Of a stretch of DNA of 64,000 nt, positions 26,877 through 35,776 are shown piece after piece. The notes under the pieces are model-generated. The model had not been told where the DNA came from. It worked only from the letters and a program-made list of their open reading frames with translations, and made no database searches. Source of the stretch: Sulfobacillus benefaciens (GTDB lineage: Bacteria > Bacillota > Sulfobacillia > Sulfobacillales > Sulfobacillaceae); contig PXYT01000007.1 in the NCBI GenBank assembly GCA_003023725.1, positions 33,624-97,623 on the forward strand, given 5' to 3'. Made by a program: the position numbers and the translations under genes. Positions within the stretch are counted from its first letter, which is position 1. The number at the start of each line of letters is the position of its first letter.

Positions 26877-27335
26877 GGGACACGTCCTTTCCTCAGTTTA
26901 AATCATATTGTATTAAAACCTTAATGCATTAGTAAAGGAAGCTGGCGTCAATTACCCACAGAAATTCCCATGGAGCATGCATATTGAGTACTAACAAATA
27001 TTAATAACAATATCCTGTGTTCGGTTTCAGAGTAGCGGACGATTAGAGGAAAGACATCATACGAGGGCTGTGTCCCTGCTCTTAGAACGAGACTCCGGAA
27101 GTGATCTTCCCCAAGTCCGGGAACGTGTGCATGGAACGGGTTGACACAGCAAGTTCTTGGCCAATATGAAGTGGACGGCGCTCTCAAACCGCCCACTTCT
27201 TTAGCGCATTTCTCACGAGACTGCACATAAGGAAGGAGAAAGCGAGGACGATGGTTGGCCTAAAGTGATCACGAACCCGCGATCAAATTGGTTCCCAATG
27301 AATACAACGAAGTGTTAGCTGTCCAATTAAGGTCG
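26877..27335. other. Gene-free interval
   Basis: About 460 bases upstream of the lipoprotein gene and downstream of the CPxC protein gene. No gene, RNA or repeat recognised. Confidence 0.35.
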
Positions 27336-28133
27336 TCAGAACGGCAATCTGTCCGTGGGATAGCTTGGCGATAAAGGACCTTGGCTTAAGCGCGCTTCTG
27401 CGACGCGGCGGCAGTCGGGGCAGTCGATGTCTTCAAGGTTTTCCAAGGTTACCGGATGCTGATGACCCTCTTTGGCAGCCTTGTACAGAGTTTCGGCTGA
27501 GGCCCGGTCCTGCTGTTGTTCCAAAGCTCTAATCACTCTATCTGTGAATCCCACCACTCTGCCATTTTGGTCCACAACGACAGATGCGGGTGATTGTTTG
27601 GGCATTTCCATCGTGCAAAAAGGGCAAGGAGTTTGGGTGTTTTCGGTAGCCACTGCCCAAAACAACTCAGATTGTTCATGGGCGCAGACTTTAACGCCAT
27701 CAGGAGGGTCCCTTTGAAGCATTAGGAACAGTCGCTGCAAGGTCGCACTCGCATCATTTTTGATCACCCTGCATTGCATATCAATCCCGGTCATATCAGA
27801 CATCTGGTGGCTAATCATCCAGTGGGTACCGGCATTAGCCCTGATCCACTCAATCAACCGATCTTTGGCCTCATTCCATGATTCAAAGGGGCGGGTCTCA
27901 GGGAGAACCTGACTTCTGTTGATGGGTTCTCCCATGGAAGTGGCGCAAAGAGGGCACCAATTGCGCGTCGAGTCCGTACGGGCTATATAGATTCCTTCGT
28001 CATGCCAATGAAGCCACACATCATAACGTCGTTCGGCTTCTGTGATCTCCTCTGCCAATGGCATTGTCCAAGAATCTTGTGGAAAGACATCCTGCAGCAG
28101 TGTCCATTCTAAAGGCCAAGCAGCTTTGCTCAA
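27336..28133 (-). CDS. Unknown protein with three CPxC motifs
   Basis: 265 residues, no signal peptide or membrane helix. Three CPxC pairs occur: C60-PL-C63, C170-PF-C173 and C238-PD-C241. The first two lie in similar contexts (an aromatic/acidic strand, then a short Thr/Asn-rich turn before the pair), suggesting an internal duplication. CPxC pairs may bind zinc or act as redox centres; I do not recognise a family. Start is TTG 28133, with GGGAGG 9 bases upstream. Isolated on the minus strand. Confidence 0.65.
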   Translation of the reverse strand: MSKAAWPLEWTLLQDVFPQDSWTMPLAEEITEAERRYDVWLHWHDEGIYIARTDSTRNWCPLCATSMGEPINRSQVLPETRPFESWNEAKDRLIEWIRANAGTHWMISHQMSDMTGIDMQCRVIKNDASATLQRLFLMLQRDPPDGVKVCAHEQSELFWAVATENTQTPCPFCTMEMPKQSPASVVVDQNGRVVGFTDRVIRALEQQQDRASAETLYKAAKEGHQHPVTLENLEDIDCPDCRRVAEARLSQGPLSPSYPTDRLPF

Positions 28134-28672
28134 TAGTCTTCGCCTCCCAATTGAAATTCACAAAGGTGATGGTGCCTTGGGGATAGTCTGTCATGTCATA
28201 TCTTATGACCTAACTCTTGTATCTATAGTAGCATGTTACCGAAAATTTTCCTGTTGAGCTAGAATGGCTCTTCATCGAAGACATCTTTTCTTCGTAAGGA
28301 TTCAGCCCCGCCGGATAGAGGATACGCCCACTGCTTCTGTTGCAATACGTTTGGAAGTACCTTGGGCACAATATATTCACTGCTTTAAGCTCCTTTAGAC
28401 AAACATCTCTGTTCTCTTCGAATGCTTAGCATTGTCCTACCGGAAAATCCGGCACCAGCTTGGTTTTGTCCCATTATAGGAGGTGGGGGGAAGAAACTGG
28501 CTGAAGATGTGTAGCATTCTTCAGCCAAGATGATTCGAATCCTTCCAGATTCGGGTGGCTACGGGGTCTGCAAGGTCCATGAGTGAAAAAACCGGAGTCC
28601 CATAGGATGGTTGGGGGGTGTGGCCCGATTCTTTTCCTGCCATCTGCTGTGATGGCCCCCTTCCCATCCGAA
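28134..28672. other. Gene-free interval with a hairpin
   Basis: About 540 bases. A 10-bp hairpin, TGGCTGAAGA / TCTTCAGCCA at 28498-28527, may end the transcript of the membrane protein gene on the minus strand. Nothing else seen. Confidence 0.4.
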
Positions 28673-29764
28673 TCATAAATGCCAGATGGTGGGAAAGAGC
28701 GCAATCAGGATCAATACCACCAGCCCTACCCACACGCTGGGACGGGCGAAATTTAGCGTCCATCCGACACCAAAGCGTTTATCCACCAGGATCTTGGGGT
28801 CATTCGGGTTATAGTACACCATTCCGCCTTTCCAAAACCGGTCATCATCATAGTGTACGGAATCGGTCTTTTCTGAGGACACGGGACGAACGCGGCGTCC
28901 TTCTTGGCCGGTTTTCATGGTGATGGCAAAAATGGCCGCTAGGGCAATCAACATCGCCACGGGAATGATTTTGGGCAGAGCGGACGGAGAAATTATCCCC
29001 CAAGTGCTCAGTGCAGCTAAAGATGTGGTGAATACAGATGCCAGGGCCAGGATGTCTAAGCTGATGATCATGCGGCGGTGAAAGATCTGGCTTCTGGTTG
29101 TGGAATTTTGGGGTTCACTGGGGTCTAGATCCGGGCGCGTTTTGAACACGACGAGCCACAATATCCCCGTTGCTAGCAAAATAGCGCTGACACTTACGCC
29201 CACTGGGAAGATGACCACAAAAATATTCTTATTCATCCAGCCATTAGCCACCCCTTGGCTGTTAAAATGCACCGGAATGCGGCGGGGTAAATAGGGGTAG
29301 CGCAAGACTCCCGCTACGAAAAGCCCCATGGCCAGAGCCCAAGCGGGAATCTCCCACCATAACCATAGCCACGGATTCAGTTTTGTGGCACCGGGGACAG
29401 CCAAAGAGGCCTGGTGCCGATTTTCGTACCATCCTTCCTTGACTTTGCGGGCATGCACAGCCAGAAAAGCTAGGACATAATTCAGTGCCAAGAGAATAAG
29501 GGTTAAGCCTAGCAATATGGCAGAGCCGCTTGCTGGGCTTCGCACAAGATGAGAAAAATGAACGATTAAGAGAACGAGAATGGCGGCCAGCCCCTCGCCT
29601 AGCCAATACCGGCGCAATACCAGGCTCAAAAAGGGATGCTGGCGCATATCGGATGGAATCCGAACGCCAAATGCAATGGTTTTCTGAGTTAAAAAAGGCA
29701 TCATGCCGTAACCCAATAACAAGAATATCCATATACCCCATAAGCTTATGACTTCATAATTCAT
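28673..29764 (-). CDS. DUF1648/DUF5808 membrane protein
   Basis: 363 residues with about eight membrane segments. The DUF1648 signature LPRRIPVHFNSQGVANGW (about residues 178-195) follows the middle helices. The C-terminal part has DDRFWKGGMVYYNPNDPKIL and KRFGVGWTLNFARP, the DUF5808 signature, before a last helix. Such proteins are related to SdpI-type immunity or envelope-stress proteins and are commonly paired with GntR/YtrA regulators. Here the GntR gene overlaps its start by one base (TAATG), so the two form one operon. Biochemical function unknown. Confidence 0.85.
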   Translation of the reverse strand: MNYEVISLWGIWIFLLLGYGMMPFLTQKTIAFGVRIPSDMRQHPFLSLVLRRYWLGEGLAAILVLLIVHFSHLVRSPASGSAILLGLTLILLALNYVLAFLAVHARKVKEGWYENRHQASLAVPGATKLNPWLWLWWEIPAWALAMGLFVAGVLRYPYLPRRIPVHFNSQGVANGWMNKNIFVVIFPVGVSVSAILLATGILWLVVFKTRPDLDPSEPQNSTTRSQIFHRRMIISLDILALASVFTTSLAALSTWGIISPSALPKIIPVAMLIALAAIFAITMKTGQEGRRVRPVSSEKTDSVHYDDDRFWKGGMVYYNPNDPKILVDKRFGVGWTLNFARPSVWVGLVVLILIALFPTIWHL

Positions 29765-30174
29765 TAAAAAACACCCTCCCCCTCATCTTGATGATGGGTC
29801 TTATTAGAAAATTCCTGGGTGACTTGCTGGCAATGTTGGAGGATCTCTGGCGAGGTCATGCCTTGAGCAAAAGCTTCGGATAAAACCGTGGAAAGTCTGT
29901 CTCGCCAACCCTCCACAAAGTCCTGAGCGGGATGCGCTAAATCACGGACAATACCGCCATTGCGCCGCGAGAGCCGGATATAACCCTCTTGATCCAACAA
30001 CTGATAGGCTTTGTGAACCGTGTGCAGATTGATTGCCAGCTCTTCGGCCAAGGTTCGAATAGAAGGCAGGGAATCTCCGGGGCGGATATCCCCTCGAGCC
30101 AGGGCTTCAACGACCTGGTTGCGAATTTGCAGGTACAAGGGTTGTTCACTATCCCATTTGATCAAAAACATCAT
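29764..30174 (-). CDS. GntR-family regulator, YtrA subfamily
   Basis: About 136 residues. It begins with QPLYLQIRNQVVEALARGDI, then the recognition region LPSIRTLAEELAINLHTVHKAYQLLDQEGYI and a wing GGIVRD, with a short helical C-terminus. The start at ATG 30174 follows AGGGGTG; GTG 30183 overlaps that site. Its stop overlaps the start of the DUF1648 gene (TAATG), so it is the first gene of a two-gene operon. The inverted repeat at 30190-30208 directly upstream is a good candidate for its own operator. Confidence 0.88.
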   Translation of the reverse strand: MMFLIKWDSEQPLYLQIRNQVVEALARGDIRPGDSLPSIRTLAEELAINLHTVHKAYQLLDQEGYIRLSRRNGGIVRDLAHPAQDFVEGWRDRLSTVLSEAFAQGMTSPEILQHCQQVTQEFSNKTHHQDEGEGVF

Positions 30175-30494
30175 GGCAATCACCCCTATGTTATATAACT
30201 AGTATAACACTGGGAAAATAATTATGGATGATGCAATACAAAAAATTTTTCAACAGTGGCATCAAAGGTCCGATGGGTAAACCCAAATCGGCGCGCTCTG
30301 GCCTGGATAAAAGAAGAGCGCGCCCATTTCCAATGGGTAAGCCAAGTAAAGATAGAAGAGACAAATTGCCATGAGTCCTTTACTGCCGAGAACATGGGGC
30401 AAAGATCTGAAAGCGGGCAGTGTGACTTCAGCTCTTTGGTACCACAGTAACAGCATCTCTCACAATGAGAAATGGCCGATCCATGAGCTTTGGC
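30175..30494. other. Short intergenic region upstream of GntR operon
   Basis: About 320 bases. Its left end carries the GTTATA/TATAAC operator; no gene recognised in the rest. Confidence 0.4.
30190..30208 (-). promoter_or_regulatory. Operator/promoter of the GntR-DUF1648 operon
   Basis: GTTATA-N7-TATAAC, an inverted repeat of the AT-rich type used by YtrA regulators, 16 bases upstream of the start codon. It includes -10-like hexamers on the minus strand (TTATAC, TATATA), so binding would block transcription of its own operon. Confidence 0.5.
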
Positions 30495-31451
30495 TTAGTG
30501 GGGACGGCGTGTCCAGTACTGGGCATTGACGGCATTTTGATCACAGCCGTCTAGGGCCGCGAGAATGTTTGACACGGCGTCGCGAGTCATCTCAATGCGT
30601 GTTTCCTTAGTTAATGTGCCCACATGCGGCGAGAGAATTACTTGCGGCATGTGGAGCAATGCCTTGCTGACGCGCGGTTCGAATTCAAACACATCGAGAG
30701 CGGCCCCCGCAATTTGCTGTGTCTGTAACCCGTCCACCAAGGCTCTCTCATCAATGCATGGTCCGCGTCCGATGTTCACAATTTGGGCAGTCGGTTTCAT
30801 CAGCTTAATTGTGCTGCTGTTGAGAACGTGGCGAGTATCCGGCGTCAGAGGGAGAGCTAGAACAACAATATCGGCCTCCTCTAACAGGCTGTGCAAATCA
30901 CGGTAGCCCGGGTGATCAGCGAGAGGACCGTGAGCTCTGGTGTAAAGAACTTGAAAGCCTACGGCGTCTAACAATTGGCCAAGCCGCTGGCCGATGCGCC
31001 CATAACCCACCAGGCCCACGGTTTGACTCGAGGCATCATGCGCCAGAATTGCGTGATGGGACAACATGGGGTGGGGGCTGTTGCTTTCTTGTCGCACAGC
31101 CCGGTCATGAATGACGATGTGGCGCATCAAGGCCAAAACCAGTGTCAATCCCAATTCTGCTGTGGCCTGGGTGACGGCATGGGGCGTATGGGTGACCAGA
31201 ATGCCTAATTCTGAAGCCGCCTCAACGTCAATATAGTCATAGCCCACCCCATAGGACGAGACCACAACGAGATTGGGCATGGAAGTCAATCGTTCGCGTG
31301 TTAGGGGAAATGAAGGATTGGTGATCAATCCTTGGATGTCCGGCAAAAGATGGGAGTCTGGGATTCCGAAGGACCACTGAGCTGGGCCCGAATTTACGGT
31401 ATCCCATCCTATTAAGGGTGTGATAGCCTGGCAGATCTCCACTTTATGCAT
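30495..31451 (-). CDS. D-2-hydroxyacid dehydrogenase
   Basis: About 318 residues, the usual length. NAD-binding motif GLVGYGRIGQRLG; catalytic Arg in NIGRGPCIDERALVDGL; catalytic Glu in DVFEFEP; catalytic His in LSPHVGT. The VSSYGVGYDYIDVEAASELGI segment is typical of glyoxylate/hydroxypyruvate reductase-like members, so reduction of a 2-keto acid with NAD(P)H is likely. I use the ATG at 31451, preceded by AGGGAAGG at short spacing; a longer frame from TTG 31520 would add 23 unlikely residues. A decayed MFS transporter lies immediately upstream, probably its former operon partner. Confidence 0.88.
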   Translation of the reverse strand: MHKVEICQAITPLIGWDTVNSGPAQWSFGIPDSHLLPDIQGLITNPSFPLTRERLTSMPNLVVVSSYGVGYDYIDVEAASELGILVTHTPHAVTQATAELGLTLVLALMRHIVIHDRAVRQESNSPHPMLSHHAILAHDASSQTVGLVGYGRIGQRLGQLLDAVGFQVLYTRAHGPLADHPGYRDLHSLLEEADIVVLALPLTPDTRHVLNSSTIKLMKPTAQIVNIGRGPCIDERALVDGLQTQQIAGAALDVFEFEPRVSKALLHMPQVILSPHVGTLTKETRIEMTRDAVSNILAALDGCDQNAVNAQYWTRRPH

Positions 31452-31524
31452 CCTTCCCTGAGAGTATTGTGAACTCGCCTGATCTCTCTCCAGGTTATTG
31501 TGCGCGTTGAGCGGTTTCAATAGA

Positions 31525-31755
31525 CACGGCGGGCCTGGTGTGGACCAGCATTGTCAGAACGGCTGACAAGACGAGACTTCACGACATGAAGAGAAATCCG
31601 TCATTAGGCCCGCCTGTGCTTGCGTTAAGGTATCCGACAAAATAGGCGCCAACAAATGAACCTAAGGCTCCCATGCTATTAATCATGGCCATCGATTCGC
31701 CCGATGCGGTTGATCTGCTCACATGCAGGCGACTACAGAAAAGCTGCACCGTAAA
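31525..31755 (-). pseudogene. Decayed MFS transporter, C-terminal remnant
   Basis: Reading the minus strand gives LFCSRLHVSRSTASGESMAM, then INSMGALGSFVGAYFVGYLN followed by ASTGGPNDGFLFMS, an in-frame TGA (31581-31579) and a further hydrophobic stretch (SLVLSAVLTMLVHTRPAVS). This matches the helix 10-12 region of anion:cation symporter-type MFS transporters, where an 'INSxGxLGxFVGPxxxG' pattern is common. The N-terminal three-quarters are absent. It sits just before the 2-hydroxyacid dehydrogenase on the same strand, as a transporter gene for a hydroxy or sugar acid would. Confidence 0.7.
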
Positions 31756-32166
31756 AAGATTAGGAGTGCTGCATGTATTGTAGTCCCTCCAGTCTCTCGG
31801 GGTGTTGGGTTTGACAGAGGATTTTTCTCAACACGGTTCTCTTTTCACAATTTCAATGAATAAATTGGCCTTGTCATTAGGGTATAATCTGTCGTAGCAG
31901 CCATTTGAAAGACACCTTATATAAATGCTTCGAGTGAAATCAGTGTTGCACAGGGATAGGGCCCAAAACACGGCAAATACCTACACTGGATACGGCTATT
32001 GCTACCACATCAGGAGGGTTCGGTGGCAAATGCCTATGGTGCGCCCTACAACTGCGAGCCTGTGTGAAGTCGACAAAATGCGCTGGCAAGCGATTCAAAA
32101 TGAAACATTGAGACCCTAAGGAAAAGAACGTACGGTAGACGGTGGGGGGCGTGTGGAGACAAGCTA
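31756..32166. other. Gene-free interval
   Basis: About 410 bases between the MFS remnant and the CPBP protease gene; no supported gene or site. Confidence 0.3.
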
Positions 32167-32854
32167 ATGTTTACCGAAAGAAGATCGGGTTTACGACCGC
32201 ACAAGCAAACACCTGCGCAGGGATGGCCCGATATCGTCGGCCCGTTGCTTTTGGCGCTTTGTGGGGGATTTGGGCTGGAGGCCTTTACACCCCACAGCGT
32301 CAACAATCTGGCCTTAGCCTATCTCACTCACGCTTGGTATCTCGCCATCGTAGGTTTTTGGGTGTGGATTCTAGGGCGTCGGTTTCCTTTGGGGCGTTTG
32401 TCGCGACAAGGCCTCAGTGGATGGTTTCGCCCATGGATCCTTGTGGGCACTCTCTATTTGGTTCTAGTGCTTTTGAGTCCGGGTCCTCCCGCTCACCACG
32501 CGATTGTCTCTCTTCTCATTTTTCAGGGTGTTGTGGTTGGCCCAACGGAAGAGCTGTTGTTTCGGGGGCTCATCCAAACGGCGATGAACCACAGCATCAT
32601 GGCATCTCCTGTCTGGGGAAGCTTGCGTTTGGGGACAAACAATTGGGACGGCTCTCGTATTCGGTCTCGCTCATGTAGGCAATCTATGGTATCAGCCACT
32701 GAGCCTCACGATCGGACAAGCAAGCTTTGCTTTTGTCATCGGCCTGATCTTAGGTCATTATTATGACCGCACCCAGAATTTATGGGGAGCCGCAATTTTG
32801 CATAACCTCATCGATTTGCTGAGTGTCGCTGTTCCCTTGATAATAGGGCATTGA
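32167..32854 (+). pseudogene. CPBP (CAAX-like) intramembrane protease, frameshifted
   Basis: The first frame gives about 155 residues with several membrane helices and the catalytic motif GPTEELLFRGLIQTAMNH (EExxxR). Similarity to the family is then lost, but resumes in the +1 frame as TALVFGLAHVGNL with the catalytic His, then SFAFVIGLILGHYYDRTQNLWGA and ILHNLIDLLSV, ending at TGA 32852-32854. The switch lies near 32630-32650, around a run GGGGACAAAC. The two parts together give the normal length and all catalytic motifs. It is therefore either a recent frameshift mutation, a sequencing error or, less likely, programmed frameshifting. No bacteriocin genes are adjacent. Confidence 0.8.
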
Positions 32855-33208
32855 TCGTCAGAACCCGTGTTGTATCTTCGCCATTTCAAGCCTAAAATTC
32901 ATGCCCCAGGAAAATGCTCACGATACCGCGTGGGATTGCTGCAAGGTGTGCAACCCGGGAATATTCTCTCCCGCCTAGTTTAAGGCACTCCGGTTATTGT
33001 TTGTGATCAGGATGATGATACGCATGTGAGTGGATTGCCTTGAGTCATCGTCTCAGTCTCTTGGAAGAACACAGGCTGGGCTTCAAAGCAAAGAGTTGTT
33101 CGTTCTCTATTGCGCATGCTGACAATTCCCTTTACGGAAAAACTCATCTATCCCAAAATCCATCTTCATATCCGTGAGAACAACACTATTCCGGGCTTCG
33201 AGACAACC
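32855..33208. other. Gene-free interval
   Basis: About 350 bases between the CPBP gene and the convergent beta-helix gene; nothing recognised. Confidence 0.3.
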
Positions 33209-33850
33209 CTATTCCCTGTGATCATTCACCACACCGTGGTCAATCTCCACAAAACCGATGACTTCGGCGTGGCCGGTAATGCGGACATTGCCTTTGAGTG
33301 AGCAGTTTCCGGCGACTACGCTGTTCTCCTCGACCAGGGCGTTGTCATCAATCTTGACATATCCACTGACCACTGCCTGTCCTGTGATGACACTACTTCC
33401 ACTTACGCGGGCCGTGCCCCTTACTTTGGCATAATCCTTCACCTGCGCCTGGCCATAAACCCAGGCGTTATCAGCGATCAGGCTATGCCCCGATATCTGG
33501 GCTTGATCAAATATGCGCGCATTCCCTCCCACTTGGGAAAACTCGTCACAGCGTGCAGATCCGGATACTTGAGCTGAACCGTACACATGGCTGGATCCTT
33601 CTATTAAGGCTTGTTCTCTGACAGTCGCGAGTTCCTCTACGGTGGCATGACCGCCCACTCGCGCACGATCCAGCAATTTGGCCACACCGCGTACCACCGC
33701 TTGTCCAAACACGGCCGCGAATTCATCCACAAAAGCAGACGGCTCAACGTGCGCTGTGGCCGCCACCAAACCTCCGCCATTTTCATGGCGGCGGGCTAAA
33801 ACAGACCCTTGTCCGTCACCGAAATCGTAAATCTCCATCTCGTCTTTCAT
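33209..33850 (-). CDS. Left-handed beta-helix (hexapeptide-like repeat) protein
   Basis: About 213 residues. After residue 30 nearly the whole chain is a run of short repeats of the kind VYGSAQVSGSARCDEFSQV and VKDYAKVRGTARVSGSSV, the spacing of a left-handed beta-helix with A/V/G/S at turns. This resembles YdcK-type and phage-linked 'polymer-forming' proteins; no acyltransferase His motif stands out. ATG 33850 is chosen with GGGAGG four bases upstream; a much longer frame reaches 33994. It begins 198 bases after the rpoN stop on the same strand, so read-through from the monooxygenase-rpoN operon is possible. Function unknown. Confidence 0.7.
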   Translation of the reverse strand: MKDEMEIYDFGDGQGSVLARRHENGGGLVAATAHVEPSAFVDEFAAVFGQAVVRGVAKLLDRARVGGHATVEELATVREQALIEGSSHVYGSAQVSGSARCDEFSQVGGNARIFDQAQISGHSLIADNAWVYGQAQVKDYAKVRGTARVSGSSVITGQAVVSGYVKIDDNALVEENSVVAGNCSLKGNVRITGHAEVIGFVEIDHGVVNDHRE

Positions 33851-34048
33851 CATGCCTCCCTTTGACCAAAACGTTTTTCCTAGGTTGGATCCCCGCCGGG
33901 GTGTTTCCAGCCAACAGCCTTTCCACCCCTTGTGCTTCGTTAATGAACTTTCGCCGTCTAACCAGGCACGTTTAGGCGGCGGTTTCTTTGCCAAATTTCA
34001 GGAGATTCTTAGGAAAGTTGTGTGGGCGTTCATATGACGAAAGCTGCA

Positions 34049-35386
34049 TTACTTCGGCTGCCGCCATCCCAAGTCTCTTTGTTGCCGGCGCTGGTGGGCG
34101 GCAAGCAAACCCAATTCCTGGCGATATTTCGCGACGGTGCGCCGGGCAACCCACACTCCTCTTTTTTCTAGTTGATGAGCTATTGCCGCATCTGAGAGGG
34201 GATGAGCGGGATCTTCTCCTCGTATCATGCACTGGATACAGTCTTTGATCATTGCCACGGACACGCTATGGTCGAAGGTGGCAGGCTCGCACAAAAGACT
34301 AGACAAGGGCAAAAATCCCCGGGGACAGATCAAGATTTTGTCCGCTATCGCTCGCCTGATGGTGGATTCATGAAATCCCAGAGTCTGTGACATCTCTTTA
34401 ACCGTGAGGGGCAATAACGGCTCATTTTGGCAACAATAACCTCTTTGCCGGACCACCATCAAGGATCCCACCGTCTGCAAGGTGCTCTGCCGTTCTCGCA
34501 AGGCTTTTTGGACCCACCGGGCTTGTTTTAGGGACTGCGCCAGGAAATCCGTCACCGCCGGGTCTTGTGCCGTTTTGCTCAAGCGTTTATATTCCGGGAC
34601 ATAAGAGAGTGAGGGTTGCGAATCCTTAAGCACTTCGACGGCTACCTCGCCTTTTGGACGGCATGACATCTGAATATCGGGATATCCCGTCATAACGGGA
34701 GCCCCTGGACCAAAGGCAGCCCCTGGTTTAGGTTGCAAAAGCCGTAAATCTTGCAATATCTCCAAGGCTCTTTGGTTCGTCAGTTTCAGTGTCTTGGCCA
34801 GTCGGGACGGCGAAGGGGATTTCAAAGCGTCCCAGTGGTACTGGAGAATTTGGGTGAGCAGGTGTGATGCGCCAAAGCGTCTTAAGGCTTGTAAATATAA
34901 ACATTCCTGCAAGGACCTGGCTCCGATTCCTGCAGGATCACACTGTTGGACAACTCTTAGCGCCGGAAATAAATCCGCCTCACTGACCTTGATGGCCTGG
35001 GCCAATTCTCGGGTACTCATGCGCAAATAGCCATCCGGATTCAAGTTGCCGGCAATAAACAAAGCATATTGCCGGCAATTTCCTAGAGGAAGCATGAGTC
35101 TGATCTGTTCTTCAACATAGCTGTACAGATCGTGATTTTGAGGATCGGCAATGTCTGTGGGGTCCTTGGCCGCGTTTTTGGCCCAGGTGATACCCGAGTA
35201 GTCCAAGGCCCTTGCGTAATCCGGGTGGGTCAATTCCACAACCGGATTGTCCAGCAAGAGTTCTTGCAAATAAGAGGCCAAATCCGGTCCGGACAACGCC
35301 AGCACCTTCAATGACACCACCATCTGGGGCGTCATCGCCAGATTCTGGGATTGATTCAAGCGGTCTTCAAGTTGGTGATTGAGCAT
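34049..35386 (-). CDS. rpoN: RNA polymerase sigma-54 factor
   Basis: 445 residues, full length. Region I is recognisable as LNQSQNLAMTPQMVVSLKVLALSGPDLASYLQELLLDNPVVEL, the Gln/Leu-rich activator-interaction region. A core-binding domain follows, then the helix-turn-helix (LTVKEMSQTLGFHESTIRRAIADKIL) and the RpoN box ARRTVAKYR (about 414-422), which reads the -24 element. It starts 48 bases after the stop of the monooxygenase coupling-protein gene on the same strand, with AAAGGGGC before the ATG, so it is most simply the fifth gene of the monooxygenase operon. It would direct polymerase to the -24/-12 promoters at 39794-39809 and 40182-40197, making its expression self-reinforcing. Confidence 0.95.
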   Translation of the reverse strand: MLNHQLEDRLNQSQNLAMTPQMVVSLKVLALSGPDLASYLQELLLDNPVVELTHPDYARALDYSGITWAKNAAKDPTDIADPQNHDLYSYVEEQIRLMLPLGNCRQYALFIAGNLNPDGYLRMSTRELAQAIKVSEADLFPALRVVQQCDPAGIGARSLQECLYLQALRRFGASHLLTQILQYHWDALKSPSPSRLAKTLKLTNQRALEILQDLRLLQPKPGAAFGPGAPVMTGYPDIQMSCRPKGEVAVEVLKDSQPSLSYVPEYKRLSKTAQDPAVTDFLAQSLKQARWVQKALRERQSTLQTVGSLMVVRQRGYCCQNEPLLPLTVKEMSQTLGFHESTIRRAIADKILICPRGFLPLSSLLCEPATFDHSVSVAMIKDCIQCMIRGEDPAHPLSDAAIAHQLEKRGVWVARRTVAKYRQELGLLAAHQRRQQRDLGWRQPK

Positions 35387-35434
35387 CGCTCTGGCCCCTT
35401 TGGTTCATCCCGCCTGGTATCCTGTGTCTTAAGC

Positions 35435-35776
35435 TTATTTGTCAGCTTCTTCTTCTTCGTATTGTAGGGCATCTTCCAATCGTCCGAACAGTACGACTTT
35501 GTCATCGAAACGCACCATCCGCCCGTAATGGGTTGATGTCTCGACTTCGAAGAGGAACGGGGTTAATTCATAGCCTAGGGCCTCACTGAATTCGGTCATG
35601 TCGAATTCGAGGCGTCCTTCTCCGTCAATACGAATCATGGCCGGATAATACTTCACGACCACCCCGGGTTTTTGGGCCATCACCTCGGCTATGACCCGGC
35701 CTTCGACACTGTCATTTAAGGTCACGCCGCATTTGGTGGAAATTTCCCGTTTCAGATTATCCTGTCGCGCACTCAT
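35435..35776 (-). CDS. mimD: Diiron monooxygenase coupling (effector) protein, MmoB/DmpM family
   Basis: 113 residues. It has the effector-protein pattern VTLNDSVEGRVIAEVMAQKPGVVVKYYPAMIRIDGEGRLEFDMTEF with Tyr and Met in the core. This cofactor-free protein binds the hydroxylase and tunes electron transfer and substrate access. The ATG overlaps the stop of the beta-subunit gene by four bases (ATGA), with a strong GGAGGGAGGAG site upstream. The acidic tail (YEEEEADK) is usual. It is the fourth gene of the mimABCD/prmABCD order and precedes rpoN. Confidence 0.92.
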   Translation of the reverse strand: MSARQDNLKREISTKCGVTLNDSVEGRVIAEVMAQKPGVVVKYYPAMIRIDGEGRLEFDMTEFSEALGYELTPFLFEVETSTHYGRMVRFDDKVVLFGRLEDALQYEEEEADK

